Origin: Methylobacterium fujisawaense
GTDB lineage: Bacteria > Pseudomonadota > Alphaproteobacteria > Rhizobiales > Beijerinckiaceae
Assembly: GCF_014138435.1 (NCBI RefSeq)
Contig: NZ_JACJIM010000001.1
Coordinates: 682,001 to 746,000 of the forward strand
DNA length: 64,000 bases
Reading direction: 5' to 3'
Shown here: piece by piece, positions 52,393 through 61,455 of the stretch
How positions within the stretch are numbered: the stretch's first letter is position 1
Layout of the letters: the number at the start of each line of letters is the position of its first letter
The notes under the pieces: model-generated
Seen by the model: only the letters and a program-made list of their open reading frames with translations
Told to the model about the DNA's origin: nothing
The model's database searches: none
Translations under genes and position numbers: made by a program

Positions 52393-53792
52393 GCGGCCCG
52401 CCCGGGCAGGAGCCGGGAGGCCGCGGCGAGGGCCGGGGGCAACTCACCCGTGGCGCTGGTGAGCCGGCCCTGCGCGTCCGTGATGCGCACGTCCCGGAGC
52501 CACGCCTCGAATTCCGGGGCCGGCGGACGGCCCAGGGTCTCGCGGGCGAAGACCGCGTCGTGGTGGGACAGCGACTGGTAGTTCAGCATCACGTCGTCCG
52601 CCCCCGGCACGGTGATGACGAAGTTGACGCCGGCCGCGCACAGCAGGGTCAGGAGCGCGTCCATGTCCTCGCCGTCGGCATCGGCATGGTTGGTGTAGCA
52701 GACGTCCACGCCCATCGGCAGGCCGAGCAGCTTGCCGCAGAAGTGGTCCTCCAGCCCGGCCCGGATGATCTGCTTGCCGTTGTAGAGGTATTCGGGGCCG
52801 ATGAAGCCCACGACCGTGTTGACGAGGAGCGGGTCGAACTCGCGCGCCACCGCGTAGGCGCGCGCCTCCATGGTCTGCTGGTCGACGCCCCAATGGGCGT
52901 CGGCCGAGAGGGCCGAGCCCTGGCCGGTCTCGAAATACATGACCTGGCCGCCCGCCGGGCAGCGGCCCAGCGCCCGCGCCGCCTCCGAGGCCTCGCGCAG
53001 GACGGCGAGGTCGACGCCGAAGCCGGCATTGGCCTTCTGCGAGCCGGCCACCGACTGGAACACGAGATCGACGGGCGCGCCTTTCGCCATGGCCTCGATC
53101 GCCACGGTGACGTGGCCGAGGCAGCAATGCTGGGTCGGCACGTCGAGGCGCAGCCGCAGGGTCTCCAGAAGCTCGACGATGCGGATGTAATCCGGCAGCG
53201 AATCGGTGGCCGGGTTCACCCCGATGACCGCGTCGCCCGAGCCCATCAGCAGGCCGTCGAGGGCCGAGATCAGGATGCCCTCGGACGAATCGGTCGGATG
53301 GTTCGGCTGGTTCCGGGTGGCGAGGCGTCCGGGCAGGCCGATCGTGGAGCGGAAGCGCGTCACGACCGGCCGCTTGGCGGCCACCGCGACGAGATCCTGC
53401 AGCCGGCAGATCTTCGAGACCGCCGCGACCATCTCGGGGGTGAGGCCGGGCGCGAGGGCGGCGAGCGCCCGCGCGTCGGCGGCGGGGGAGAGCAGCCACT
53501 CGCGGAAGGCGCCGACCGTGAGGGACGAGACCGGCGCGAAGGCCGCCGCATCGTGCCGGCGGGCGATCAGGTCCGAGACCTCGTCCTCCTCCGAGGGGAT
53601 CAGCTCCTCGGCCAGGAAGGTCTTCAGCGGCAGGTCCGCCAGCGCGATCTGCGCGGCCAGGCGCTCGACCGGCCCGTCGGCGCAGAGGCCGGCGAGCTGG
53701 TCGCCGGACCGCTCCGGCGTCGCCTTGGCGAGGAGGCGGCGCAGGTCGGGGAAGGTGAAGCGTGTGCCTTCGATCGTCGTCGCGTAGGCCAT
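52389..53792 (-). CDS. eutB: ethanolamine ammonia-lyase large subunit
   Basis: A 467-residue catalytic subunit. Signature blocks follow the E. coli protein closely: LRRLLAKATPERSGDQLAGL, GDAVIGVNPATDSL, CLGHVTVAIEAMAKGAP, YFETGQGSALSADAHWG, NTVVGFIGPEYLYNGKQIIR, GLEDHFCGKLLGLPMG and CYTNHADADGEDMD. I chose the ATG at 53792; the upstream extension is antisense-like. The gene lies 29 bp behind the HisN-like gene. The enzyme needs coenzyme B12, but I see no cobalamin riboswitch nearby. Confidence 0.96.
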   Translation of the reverse strand: MAYATTIEGTRFTFPDLRRLLAKATPERSGDQLAGLCADGPVERLAAQIALADLPLKTFLAEELIPSEEDEVSDLIARRHDAAAFAPVSSLTVGAFREWLLSPAADARALAALAPGLTPEMVAAVSKICRLQDLVAVAAKRPVVTRFRSTIGLPGRLATRNQPNHPTDSSEGILISALDGLLMGSGDAVIGVNPATDSLPDYIRIVELLETLRLRLDVPTQHCCLGHVTVAIEAMAKGAPVDLVFQSVAGSQKANAGFGVDLAVLREASEAARALGRCPAGGQVMYFETGQGSALSADAHWGVDQQTMEARAYAVAREFDPLLVNTVVGFIGPEYLYNGKQIIRAGLEDHFCGKLLGLPMGVDVCYTNHADADGEDMDALLTLLCAAGVNFVITVPGADDVMLNYQSLSHHDAVFARETLGRPPAPEFEAWLRDVRITDAQGRLTSATGELPPALAAASRLLPGRAA

Positions 53793-53821
53793 GGCGGGCG
53801 CTCCCGGCGCGCTGTCGGACG

Positions 53822-54610
53822 TCAGGGACCCCGATCCTGCAGGATGTCGAGGGCGGCCTCGTGCAGGTCGGGCGTGGCGGCGGCGAGCACCCGCCCGTCC
53901 GAGTCGAGGGTCAGCGCGGAGCCCGCCCAGTCGGTGATCACGCCGCCGGCCGCCTCGATCACCGGGACGAGGGCGAGGTAATCGTAGGGCTGGAGGCCGG
54001 TCTCCGCGACCAGATCGCAATGGCCGGAGGCCAGCAGACCGTAGGCGTAGCAATCGCCGCAGAACCGCCGGATGCCGACGCGGTCGACGAGGCGCCGGTA
54101 GCGCGCCGCGTCCGAACCGGAAAAGCCGTCGGGCGTGGTCGTGAAGAACCGCGCCGCGGCGAGGGACCGGCAGGTGCTGGCCCGGGTCGGCGCCCCGTTG
54201 AACGTGGCCGCGCCCGGCATGCCCGCCCAGCGCTCGCCGAGGGCCGGCATGTCGATGACGCCGACCAACGGCCGGCCGCCGTCGAGGAGGGCGATCAAGG
54301 TTCCGAACAGCGGCAGTCCGGTCACGAAGCTCTTGGTGCCGTCGATCGGGTCGATGACCCAGACCGGGCCCTCGCCCGGCGTCACACCCATCTCCTCGCC
54401 GACGATGCCGTGCTCCGGAAAGCGCGCCGCGATGCGCTCGCGCAGGAGCGCTTCGATCGCCCGGTCCGCCAGGGTCACGGGGCTCGCATCCGCCTTTGCG
54501 ATGATGTCGAGTTCCGTGCGGAAGTGGCGCATCGCCACCGGTCGGGCCGCGTCGGCGAGCCCGGTCGCGAAAGCCAGAATCTCGCCTGCGGAGGGAAGCG
54601 CTTCCGGCAT
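53822..54610 (-). CDS. inositol-monophosphatase-family phosphatase, HisN-like
   Basis: A 262-residue magnesium phosphatase. Metal ligands are visible as E72-E73 (VGEEMG), D87-P-I-D90-G-T (VIDPIDGTKSF) and the GLQPYDYLALVPVIEAAGGV block with the late aspartate. The TGLPLFGTLIAL segment is typical of histidinol-phosphatase-like members. Since it is placed between kinase-like genes and eutB, its real substrate may be a phosphorylated small alcohol or amino alcohol rather than histidinol phosphate. It is 2 bp behind the upstream kinase gene. Confidence 0.85.
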   Translation of the reverse strand: MPEALPSAGEILAFATGLADAARPVAMRHFRTELDIIAKADASPVTLADRAIEALLRERIAARFPEHGIVGEEMGVTPGEGPVWVIDPIDGTKSFVTGLPLFGTLIALLDGGRPLVGVIDMPALGERWAGMPGAATFNGAPTRASTCRSLAAARFFTTTPDGFSGSDAARYRRLVDRVGIRRFCGDCYAYGLLASGHCDLVAETGLQPYDYLALVPVIEAAGGVITDWAGSALTLDSDGRVLAAATPDLHEAALDILQDRGP

Positions 54611-54612
54611 GG

Positions 54613-55548
54613 TTAGAGCGCCTTCAGGAAAGCAGGCCACCGCGTGTCGTTCATGATCGAGCGGGCGCGCATGTGTTTCCAGATGCCGTACTTGTAGAAA
54701 TCGAAGTCGAGGTCCGAGATGCGGTTCTGCACCATCGCCCAGGTCGACCATTTCACGTCGGCCAGAGCTTTATGCACCATCAGCCGAGCGAAGAGCTGGT
54801 CGCTGTACCGACCGAAATACATCTCGATCACCGTGCGATCGACGTCCTCGGAGAAGAACATTTCTCCGCTCCAGATCGCGAGATCGTAGAGGCGATCGTT
54901 GTTGGAGGCATATTCGAAGTCGATCAGCAGGATCGAACCGTCCTCGCCGATCAGGAAGTTGCCGGGCATCGGATCGTTGAAGCAGGGCACGAGGTCGATG
55001 CCGGAGGCCTCCAGGGCAGCCCGTGCGAGGCGCGTCTGACGGGTGAGCCAAGCCTGATCGGGCGGCAGCAGCGCGCCGAGGTCGACGGCCTGACGGTCGT
55101 GCTCGTCGATCATGTCGAACACCGTCTTGGTTAGCGGCAGCAGAGGCGCGTCGTGGAAGCGACGATAGAGGGCAATCGCCTCGCTGCGCACGGCCGCGTC
55201 GGCGAAGTCGCGGTTGGTGGAGGGCCGGCGGCCCTCCACGAACTCCGCGATCTCCACGTCTTCCGCGTCGAGATAGTCGAAGGTGCGCGGGCCGAGGCCG
55301 ATCGCCTCCGCCTGCCGGCTCGCGGCGCGGGCGGCGGCCCGATCGATGAACATCTCGGTGCCCCGCCCGGGCATCTTCACGAAATAGGGGTGCGCCTCGC
55401 CCGCGACCTCGACGCGCCAGTTCGTGTTGCTGATGCCGCCCAGGACCGGCCGATAGTGCATCGGCCGCCCCTGCCACGGGGCAACCCGGTGAAGGGTCGC
55501 CTCGAAGGCTCGCTCGGCCTCGGTGCGTCCGCCTCCGAAAGGGATCAT
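54613..55548 (-). CDS. choline/ethanolamine-kinase-like phosphotransferase (A)
   Basis: A 311-residue protein of the APH/choline kinase fold: LGGISNTNWRVEVAGEAHPY, FVKMPGRGTEMFIDRAAARA, catalytic loop in VPCFNDPMPGNFLIGEDGS (FND in place of the usual HND/HxD) and the metal motif ILLIDFEYASNNDRLYDLA. This is the LicA/choline-kinase layout, so the substrate is probably a small amino alcohol. It lies 10 bp after the second kinase-like gene and 2 bp before the phosphatase gene. Confidence 0.85.
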   Translation of the reverse strand: MIPFGGGRTEAERAFEATLHRVAPWQGRPMHYRPVLGGISNTNWRVEVAGEAHPYFVKMPGRGTEMFIDRAAARAASRQAEAIGLGPRTFDYLDAEDVEIAEFVEGRRPSTNRDFADAAVRSEAIALYRRFHDAPLLPLTKTVFDMIDEHDRQAVDLGALLPPDQAWLTRQTRLARAALEASGIDLVPCFNDPMPGNFLIGEDGSILLIDFEYASNNDRLYDLAIWSGEMFFSEDVDRTVIEMYFGRYSDQLFARLMVHKALADVKWSTWAMVQNRISDLDFDFYKYGIWKHMRARSIMNDTRWPAFLKAL

Positions 55549-55558
55549 GCCGCGCTCC

Positions 55559-56539
55559 TCACAGCGTCCTCAGGGTTTCCTCGAAGTCCGGGCGGCTGAC
55601 CCGCGTGCGGCAGCGCAGAAGTCGCCAGCTCGCATATTTCCGGAACTCCAGGCTGCGCCGGGGCGAGACACGGTCCATCGCGAGCGCCCGCAGACCCCAG
55701 TACAGATCATCGGCGGCGGCGTAGGCGCGGCAGCGGCTGAACACGTCCGCCCGGCAGGTCCCCTCAGCGATTTCGATGCCAAGTCGCATCTCGCTCTCGA
55801 ACGGACAGGCCTCGTTGAGGAAGGCGCCGAGCTGATGATGCGGGTCGGTATCGCAGGCCATGTCGAAGTCGACGAGGCGCAGCGCGCCGTCCGGCGCGAA
55901 CAGCAGGTTGGAGGCGTGCGGGTCGGCGTGAGCCGGACGGCACCCGGTCCCGGCGGCGGCGAGCGCCGCCTCGATGGCGTCGCCCCAGTCGAAGAGGAAC
56001 CACGCGTCCGGCGGCAGGTCCGCCGGCAGGGTCTCGCCCTCGGCGCCGAGGGCCGCGCGCAGGGTCCGGATGCCGTCGAAGACGCTCCACCGGCGGCCGA
56101 ACGGCGCGCCGGCGCCGATGCGGTCGAAGGCCCCGATCACCGCCGTCATGGCATCGGGCTGGCGCAGGCGGTCGAGGGAGGCCGGGCGCCATTCGGGGCC
56201 GAGGCGGCGGAACAGGATCGCCCCCTGTGCCTGCGCCAGATGCAGCGGCTCGGGGCCGAGCCCCAGCACGGCGATCCGCGTCGCGGCCTCGAACGCGGCG
56301 GCGGGGTCGATGAGAGCGGCCGCGGCCGGCTCGGTGACCTTGAGGAAGTAGTCCGGGTCCGCATCCGGCGCCGGCGCCACCAGGAAGGTGGCCGACTCGA
56401 CGCCGTGGTACGACGGCGACGCCGCGCCCGGGCACGCCACGCCGTAGCGGACCGGCCGGTTCGCCAGGAGGGGGATCGCCGCGAGGGCCTCCTCGGCCAG
56501 CCGCTCGTGAGCGCCGTCGGGCGCGCCCGGCGCCTTCAC
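55559..56539 (-). CDS. choline/ethanolamine-kinase-like phosphotransferase (B)
   Basis: A 326-residue protein of the same fold, with the catalytic loop PAHADPHASNLLFAPDG and metal motif LRLVDFDMACDTDPHHQLGA. The N-terminal nucleotide lysine is in DYFLKVTEPAAAA. It is only distantly similar to phosphotransferase A, so it is not a recent duplicate. The GTG start overlaps the stop of the amidohydrolase gene by 4 bp. Substrate inferred only from fold and context. Confidence 0.8.
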   Translation of the reverse strand: MKAPGAPDGAHERLAEEALAAIPLLANRPVRYGVACPGAASPSYHGVESATFLVAPAPDADPDYFLKVTEPAAAALIDPAAAFEAATRIAVLGLGPEPLHLAQAQGAILFRRLGPEWRPASLDRLRQPDAMTAVIGAFDRIGAGAPFGRRWSVFDGIRTLRAALGAEGETLPADLPPDAWFLFDWGDAIEAALAAAGTGCRPAHADPHASNLLFAPDGALRLVDFDMACDTDPHHQLGAFLNEACPFESEMRLGIEIAEGTCRADVFSRCRAYAAADDLYWGLRALAMDRVSPRRSLEFRKYASWRLLRCRTRVSRPDFEETLRTL

Positions 56540-57828
56540 CGGACCTCTCCCCCGGTGCCGAGGGCCGCGAGACCCTCCGTGGCCAGCAGCATCAGCATGT
56601 CGGCCAGGACCTGGGTGCCGAAGGCCTGATCCTCCGGGGTGGCGAACTCGGTCGGATGGTGCATCACCCCGTCCCGGCAGGGCACCGCCAGCACGATCGC
56701 CGGGCAGACCGCCGCCAGGCTGATCGCGTCGTGGCCGCCGATCGTGTCGAGGGGCCGGGGCGGCGCGTCATTGCGGGCGCCGGCCCGCTCCGCGAGCCGG
56801 ACGAGGCCGAGATGCATGGCGCCCGCGGGCCGCAGATCGATGGCGCGGACCTCCGATTCGACGCCGGCCCGCGCCGCCGCCGCGGCGATGAATGTCCTGA
56901 GCCGTGCTTCTGCCTCCTCCAGGATCGCCGGCGCGCCGGAGCGCAGCTCGATGAACAGAACCGCCTCGCTCGGGACGGTGTTGGGCGAGTTCGGGAAGAC
57001 CTCCAGCCGCCCGACCGAGGTGTGCAGGTCGAGCCCGTAATCGGCCACCATGTCCTTCAGGTCGGCGATCAGATAGGCGGCCGCCAGCAGGGCATCGCGG
57101 CGCTCGGCCATCGGGGTCGGGCCGGTATGGGCCTGCCGGCCGAGGAAGGCGAGGCGGTACTTGGTGGCTCCCCAGTAGCGGGTGAAGGCGCCGAACCGCT
57201 TACCCTCGCGCTCCAGCACGGGGCCGCCCTCGATGTGGAGCTCGATGAACGCGTCCGGCACGGGGACCGTGTCGGTCCCGGCATAGCCGATCGCCGCCAG
57301 GGCCTCGTCGACCGCGATCCCGGCGCCGTCGCGGCGCTCCAGGGCCCAGGCCAGCTCGGCCTGGCCGGCGAACACGCTGCTGCCGAGGAGGCTCGGCTGG
57401 AAGCGGGCGCCCTCCTCGTTGGTCCAGTTAGCGACGACGAAGTTGCAGGCCGACCTCAGCCCGCGCTCCGCGAGGGACGCACGCACGGCACGGATCGCCT
57501 CGCAGGCCGCGACGACGCCGAGAGCACCGTCGAAGCGGCCGCCATTGGGCTGGCTGTCGAGGTGGGAGCCGACCATGATCGTCGGCGCGTTCCCCCCGGC
57601 GAGGTCGACGCGGCCGAACTGGTTGCCGATCCGGTCGACCTGCGGCGTGAACCCGTTCTCCCGGAACCAGCCGCCGAGCCAGTCGCGGGCGGCGCCGTCC
57701 TGGGCCGAGAGCGCGAGGCGCGTCATCGACCCGTCGCCGCCGCCACCGAAGCGCGATACGGCGTCCATCATCCCGTGGAGGCGAGCGGCATCGATCCGCA
57801 CGGAGGACGGCGACGGTGTCTCAGGCAT
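56536..57828 (-). CDS. M20-type Zn hydrolase, allantoate/N-carbamoyl-amino-acid amidohydrolase-like
   Basis: A 430-residue binuclear-metal amidohydrolase of the AllC/HyuC group: metal ligands in VGSHLDSQPNGGRFDGALGV (H89, D100), the NEEGARF glutamates (about 134-135), ELHIEGGPVLE, the lid/dimer domain with FLGRQAHTGPTPMAERRDAL and the C-terminal HHPTEFAT. Such enzymes split ureido or carbamoyl groups, giving ammonia, CO2 and an amine. I chose the ATG at 57828; it overlaps the DeoR gene end by 8 bp. Confidence 0.88.
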   Translation of the reverse strand: MPETPSPSSVRIDAARLHGMMDAVSRFGGGGDGSMTRLALSAQDGAARDWLGGWFRENGFTPQVDRIGNQFGRVDLAGGNAPTIMVGSHLDSQPNGGRFDGALGVVAACEAIRAVRASLAERGLRSACNFVVANWTNEEGARFQPSLLGSSVFAGQAELAWALERRDGAGIAVDEALAAIGYAGTDTVPVPDAFIELHIEGGPVLEREGKRFGAFTRYWGATKYRLAFLGRQAHTGPTPMAERRDALLAAAYLIADLKDMVADYGLDLHTSVGRLEVFPNSPNTVPSEAVLFIELRSGAPAILEEAEARLRTFIAAAAARAGVESEVRAIDLRPAGAMHLGLVRLAERAGARNDAPPRPLDTIGGHDAISLAAVCPAIVLAVPCRDGVMHHPTEFATPEDQAFGTQVLADMLMLLATEGLAALGTGGEVR

Positions 57829-58579
57829 GGAGCACATCCACGTTCAGGTTTCGGAAGGCGTCGGCGAAATCGCTCGCCAGGGGCGCGTTGGTGACGAGCG
57901 TGTCGACGTCGCCGAGACCGAGGGTCCGGATCGTGCCGAGCCGCCCGAATTTCGAGCTGTCGGCCAGGATCACCGAGCGCCGGGTCTGCTCGACGGCGGC
58001 GCGGCGCAGGACCGCCTCCTCCTGGCCGAGATCCATGAAGCCGTGCTCGCGATGCACGGTCACGATGCCCATGACGGCGAGGTCGTAGACGTGCTCGCGC
58101 ACGGCCGCGACGGTGCGGTGGCCGAACAGCCCGCGGTAATGCGGCTTCATCTCGCCGCCGAGCACGGTCACCTGCGATTGCGGATCGTCGGCGAACAGGG
58201 TGGCGATGCCGATGGAATTGGTATGGATGGTGATCCGCCGGCCGACCAACTGCCGGGCGAAGGCCAGGGTCGTGGTGCCGGTATCGATGAAGACGGTCAT
58301 GCCGTCCTCCACCAGCGCCAGGGCGGCTGTCGCGATGCGCGCCTTCTCGCGCATGCCGACGCGCGCCCGCTCGTCGAAGGGCTGATCGTCCTTCTTCTGG
58401 TCGATGACGGCGCCGCCGTAGACCCGGCGGGCATGCCCGCGCATCTCAAGGTCCCGCAGGTCGCGCCGGACCGTCTCGGTGCTGATTCCGAGGCGGCTCG
58501 CCAACTCGTTGACCGATACGCGACCGTCGCGCTGCAACTCCGTCAGGATCAGTTGCAGGCGCGGCTCGGTTATACTCAT
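57821..58579 (-). CDS. DeoR-family transcriptional regulator
   Basis: A 252-residue regulator with the DeoR helix-turn-helix (VSVNELASRLGISTETVRRD) and a C-terminal sensor domain of the sugar-isomerase fold (VFIDTGTTTLAFARQL, NSIGIATLFAD, ILADSSKFG). DeoR sensors commonly recognise phosphorylated small molecules, which would fit a kinase product from this operon as inducer. I chose the ATG at 58579 (MSITEPRLQLIL); 105 bp separate it from the ABC ATPase gene upstream, enough for an internal promoter. Confidence 0.88.
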   Translation of the reverse strand: MSITEPRLQLILTELQRDGRVSVNELASRLGISTETVRRDLRDLEMRGHARRVYGGAVIDQKKDDQPFDERARVGMREKARIATAALALVEDGMTVFIDTGTTTLAFARQLVGRRITIHTNSIGIATLFADDPQSQVTVLGGEMKPHYRGLFGHRTVAAVREHVYDLAVMGIVTVHREHGFMDLGQEEAVLRRAAVEQTRRSVILADSSKFGRLGTIRTLGLGDVDTLVTNAPLASDFADAFRNLNVDVLHA

Positions 58580-58684
58580 CGGCGTCCGTCTCCCCAGGGT
58601 TGTAATCCCTCGTGACGGGACGCAACCTAGGAACGGGTTGGCATGGTCCTCGACGGGCCGCAATTCATCGGACTGCGTCATCTG

Positions 58685-60535
58685 TTAACCTGCAGCGTCG
58701 GCGTTGACCGGCCGCGCGCCGGGAGCCGTGACGCGGTGGCAGGCGGCGAGCGCGCCCGCGCCGCGCGTCACGAGGTGCGGCCCCTCGGCCGCGCAGGGCG
58801 CGAAGGCGCGGGGACAGCGCGAGCGGAAGGCGCAGCCGGCCGGAAGGTCGATCGGGCTCGGCGGCTCGCCGTCGAGGAGGCACTCCTCGGGGCGGTAGCG
58901 GCGCTCCTCCAGGGTCGGCATCGCCGACAGCAGGGCCTTCGTGTAGGGGTGGCCCGGATCGAAGAACAAGCGCTCGTTGTCGGCGAGTTCCACGACCTCC
59001 CCCAGGTACATGACGGCGATGCGGTTGCAGGCTTTGCGCACCATCGCGAGGTCGTGGCTGATGAAGATGTAGGTGAGGCCGTGTGCCCGCTGGAGCTTCT
59101 CGAACAGGGCGAGCAGCCGGAACTGCTCGGTCTGGTCGAGCGACGAGAGCGTCTCGTCCATCAGAAGTATCTCGGGCTCGAGCACCATCGCGCGGGCGAC
59201 GTTGATGCGCTGGCGCTGGCCCGCGGACAGGCCCACGGGCAGCGCGTCGTAGAGCGCGGGGCTGAGGCCGACATCGTTCATGACCGCGCGGACGCGCTCG
59301 CGGATACGGCCGGCATCCCGCCATCCGTGGGTGCGCAGGGGCGCCTCGAGCATCGCGCCGATGCCGGTGCGGGGTGGCAGCGAGTTGAACGGGTCCTGCA
59401 GCACGAGCTGGAGCTTGCGGCGGAACCCGAGGAGTGCCGGTCCCGAGAGCGGCGCGATGTCCTGCCCGTCGCACAGGATCCGGCCGCCGCTGGGGCGCTC
59501 CAGGCGGCTGAGCAGGCGCATCAACGTCGACTTGCCGCAGCCGCTCTCACCGACCACCGCGAAGCTGTCGCCCTTGTGGATGTCGAAGGTCACGTTGCGC
59601 ACGGCGCGGAGCGCGCTCGTCCCCGCGAAGGTCCCCCGCTCCCGCACCCGGTAGGTCTGCGACACGTCCTCCAGGCGGATGACCGGGCTCGATTCGGACC
59701 GGTCGCGCGCAGGCTCGCCGGTGCGTGGCAACGCGGGGGAGCGGGTCCAGATGGTCGGGATCTGGGCGACCAGATCGCGGGTGTAGGCGTGCCGCGGCCG
59801 GGCGATCAGGGCCTCGGTCGGCTGCTCCTCGACGAGGCGGCCGGAATCGATGACGAGCGTGCGCGACGCGGCTTCCCGGGCAACCGGAAGCGACGAGGAG
59901 ACGAACAGGATCGCCGTCTGGAAGCGCTCCGTGAGCTCGCGCATCAGGCGGATGACCTGCGCGGCCACGGTCACGTCGAGGGGCTGGGTGACGTTGTCGG
60001 CGACGAGGAGCGCCGGATCCGAGATCATCGCGTCCACCAGCAGCGCGCGCTGCATCATGCCGCCGGAGAACTGCGACGGGTAATCGTGGAAGCGCCGGGC
60101 GGCGGAGGGTATCCTGACCGCGTCGAGCAGCGCGACGACCCGGCGGCGCGCCTCCGCCGCCGCGACGGCGGGATTCACGGCCCGCATCTTCTCGGCGATC
60201 TGGTGGCCGACGGGCAGCGTGGGGTCGAGCGCGCCCATCGGGTTGGCGCCGACATAGGCGATCTCCCGGCGCAGGGGCCGCATCGCGCGCGGGGCGAGAT
60301 TGAGGATGTCCTGCCCGCGGAAGCGCACCGTTCCACGCGCGGTGAGCGGCGGCTCGAGGCCGTTGACCAGGGCCTTCGCCAGGACCGTCTTCCCCGCGCC
60401 GGTGGCGCCGACCACGCCGACGATCTCCCGCGGCGCGACGTCGAACGCGATGGCGTCGAGGATACGGCGCCCGGCGACAGGCCCGGCGAGGTCGACGCTC
60501 AGGTCGCGGACGGACAGGACCGGCGGCATGTCCAT
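58685..60535 (-). CDS. fused double ATPase of a peptide-type ABC importer
   Basis: A 616-residue protein with two nucleotide-binding domains. Domain 1 (about 5-275) has Walker A GATGAGKTV and signature FSGGMMQ, but Walker B reads LLVADNVTQPLD (Asn where the catalytic Glu should be) and the H-loop is FVSSSLPV (Ser for His). Domain 2 (about 310-600) is canonical: GESGCGKST, LSAGQRQ, ILLMDETLSSLD, FISHDL, and the oligopeptide-type C-terminal cysteine motif FRSRCPRAFAPC. So one ATP site is degenerate. The ATG overlaps the permease stop (TGATG). Confidence 0.9.
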   Translation of the reverse strand: MDMPPVLSVRDLSVDLAGPVAGRRILDAIAFDVAPREIVGVVGATGAGKTVLAKALVNGLEPPLTARGTVRFRGQDILNLAPRAMRPLRREIAYVGANPMGALDPTLPVGHQIAEKMRAVNPAVAAAEARRRVVALLDAVRIPSAARRFHDYPSQFSGGMMQRALLVDAMISDPALLVADNVTQPLDVTVAAQVIRLMRELTERFQTAILFVSSSLPVAREAASRTLVIDSGRLVEEQPTEALIARPRHAYTRDLVAQIPTIWTRSPALPRTGEPARDRSESSPVIRLEDVSQTYRVRERGTFAGTSALRAVRNVTFDIHKGDSFAVVGESGCGKSTLMRLLSRLERPSGGRILCDGQDIAPLSGPALLGFRRKLQLVLQDPFNSLPPRTGIGAMLEAPLRTHGWRDAGRIRERVRAVMNDVGLSPALYDALPVGLSAGQRQRINVARAMVLEPEILLMDETLSSLDQTEQFRLLALFEKLQRAHGLTYIFISHDLAMVRKACNRIAVMYLGEVVELADNERLFFDPGHPYTKALLSAMPTLEERRYRPEECLLDGEPPSPIDLPAGCAFRSRCPRAFAPCAAEGPHLVTRGAGALAACHRVTAPGARPVNADAAG

Positions 60536-61455
60536 CAGGCGCCTCCGTGGATCGCGTTGCGCGCGCGCTCGCACGCCGCGCCGATCAGGTTGAGGCCGAT
60601 GAGCGTCAGGCCGAGGAACACACCCGGCATGGTGGCGATCCACCACGCGTTCAGCAGATACTTCCGGCCATCCGCGATGATGTTCCCGAAGGTCGGCGTC
60701 GGCGGCTGCACGCCCAGACCGAGGAAGCCCAGCGTCGATTCGAAGATCATCATCCGGGCGATGTCGAGCACCGACGTGAACAGGATCGGCGGCACGAGGA
60801 GCGGCGTCAGCAGCGTCAGCACGATCCGGGCATGGGTGGCCCCCGAGACCTGCGCGGCCCGGACATATTCGCGACCGCGCTCGGCCATCGCGACGGAGCG
60901 CATCACGCGGGCGTAGACGGGCCAGTTCGACAGCCCGAGCACGAGGATGATGGCGGGGATCGTCGGCCGGGACACGCCGAGCACGGCGATCGCCAGGATG
61001 ATCATGGGGATCGAGAGCTGCGCGTCGGTGATGCGCATGAGCACCGCGTCGGTCCGGCCGCCGAAATAGCCCGCGACCATCCCGAGCGCACAGCCGATGA
61101 CGAGGGTCAGCGCGGTCGAGGCGACGCCGATCAGGAAGGAGTAGCGCAGGCCGATCAGGCAGCGGACGAGCATGTCGCGGCCGATCTGGTCCGTGCCGAG
61201 CGGGTGCGCCCAGTTCCAGTGCGGACCGGCGAAAAGCGGCGGCAGCAGGCGGGCGCGGACATCCATCTTGCCGGGATCGAGGCCGCTGAGCTCGGGATAG
61301 AGGACGGTGGCCAGGACCAGGATCCCGAGCAGACCGAGGCCGACGCGGAACCCGGTCGCCCGGGCCGCCCGTCCGAGGATACGGCGCCCGATCGAGCGGG
61401 AGCGTCCCGTATCGACCGGGACGGACCCGAGGGTGAGGCTCGACTCGACGCTCAT
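60535..61455 (-). CDS. peptide-type ABC permease (DppC/OppC-like)
   Basis: A 306-residue inner-membrane permease with an N-terminal helix, HPLGTDQIGRDMLVRCLIGL, five further helices and the EAA loop EYVRAAQVSGATHARIVLTL. The C-terminal FGNIIADGRKYLLNAWWIAT block is the usual DppC ending. It overlaps both neighbouring genes (TGATG junctions), showing strong coupling. Confidence 0.92.
   Translation of the reverse strand: MSVESSLTLGSVPVDTGRSRSIGRRILGRAARATGFRVGLGLLGILVLATVLYPELSGLDPGKMDVRARLLPPLFAGPHWNWAHPLGTDQIGRDMLVRCLIGLRYSFLIGVASTALTLVIGCALGMVAGYFGGRTDAVLMRITDAQLSIPMIILAIAVLGVSRPTIPAIILVLGLSNWPVYARVMRSVAMAERGREYVRAAQVSGATHARIVLTLLTPLLVPPILFTSVLDIARMMIFESTLGFLGLGVQPPTPTFGNIIADGRKYLLNAWWIATMPGVFLGLTLIGLNLIGAACERARNAIHGGA

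Noticed and set aside
53793..53821. Cobalamin riboswitch upstream of eutB
   Set aside because: Only 29 bp separate eutB from the upstream gene and no B12-box-like conserved sequence was seen.
58643..60916. Forward 757-codon frame over the double ATPase
   Set aside because: Antisense to a gene with clear Walker motifs; composition is not protein-like.
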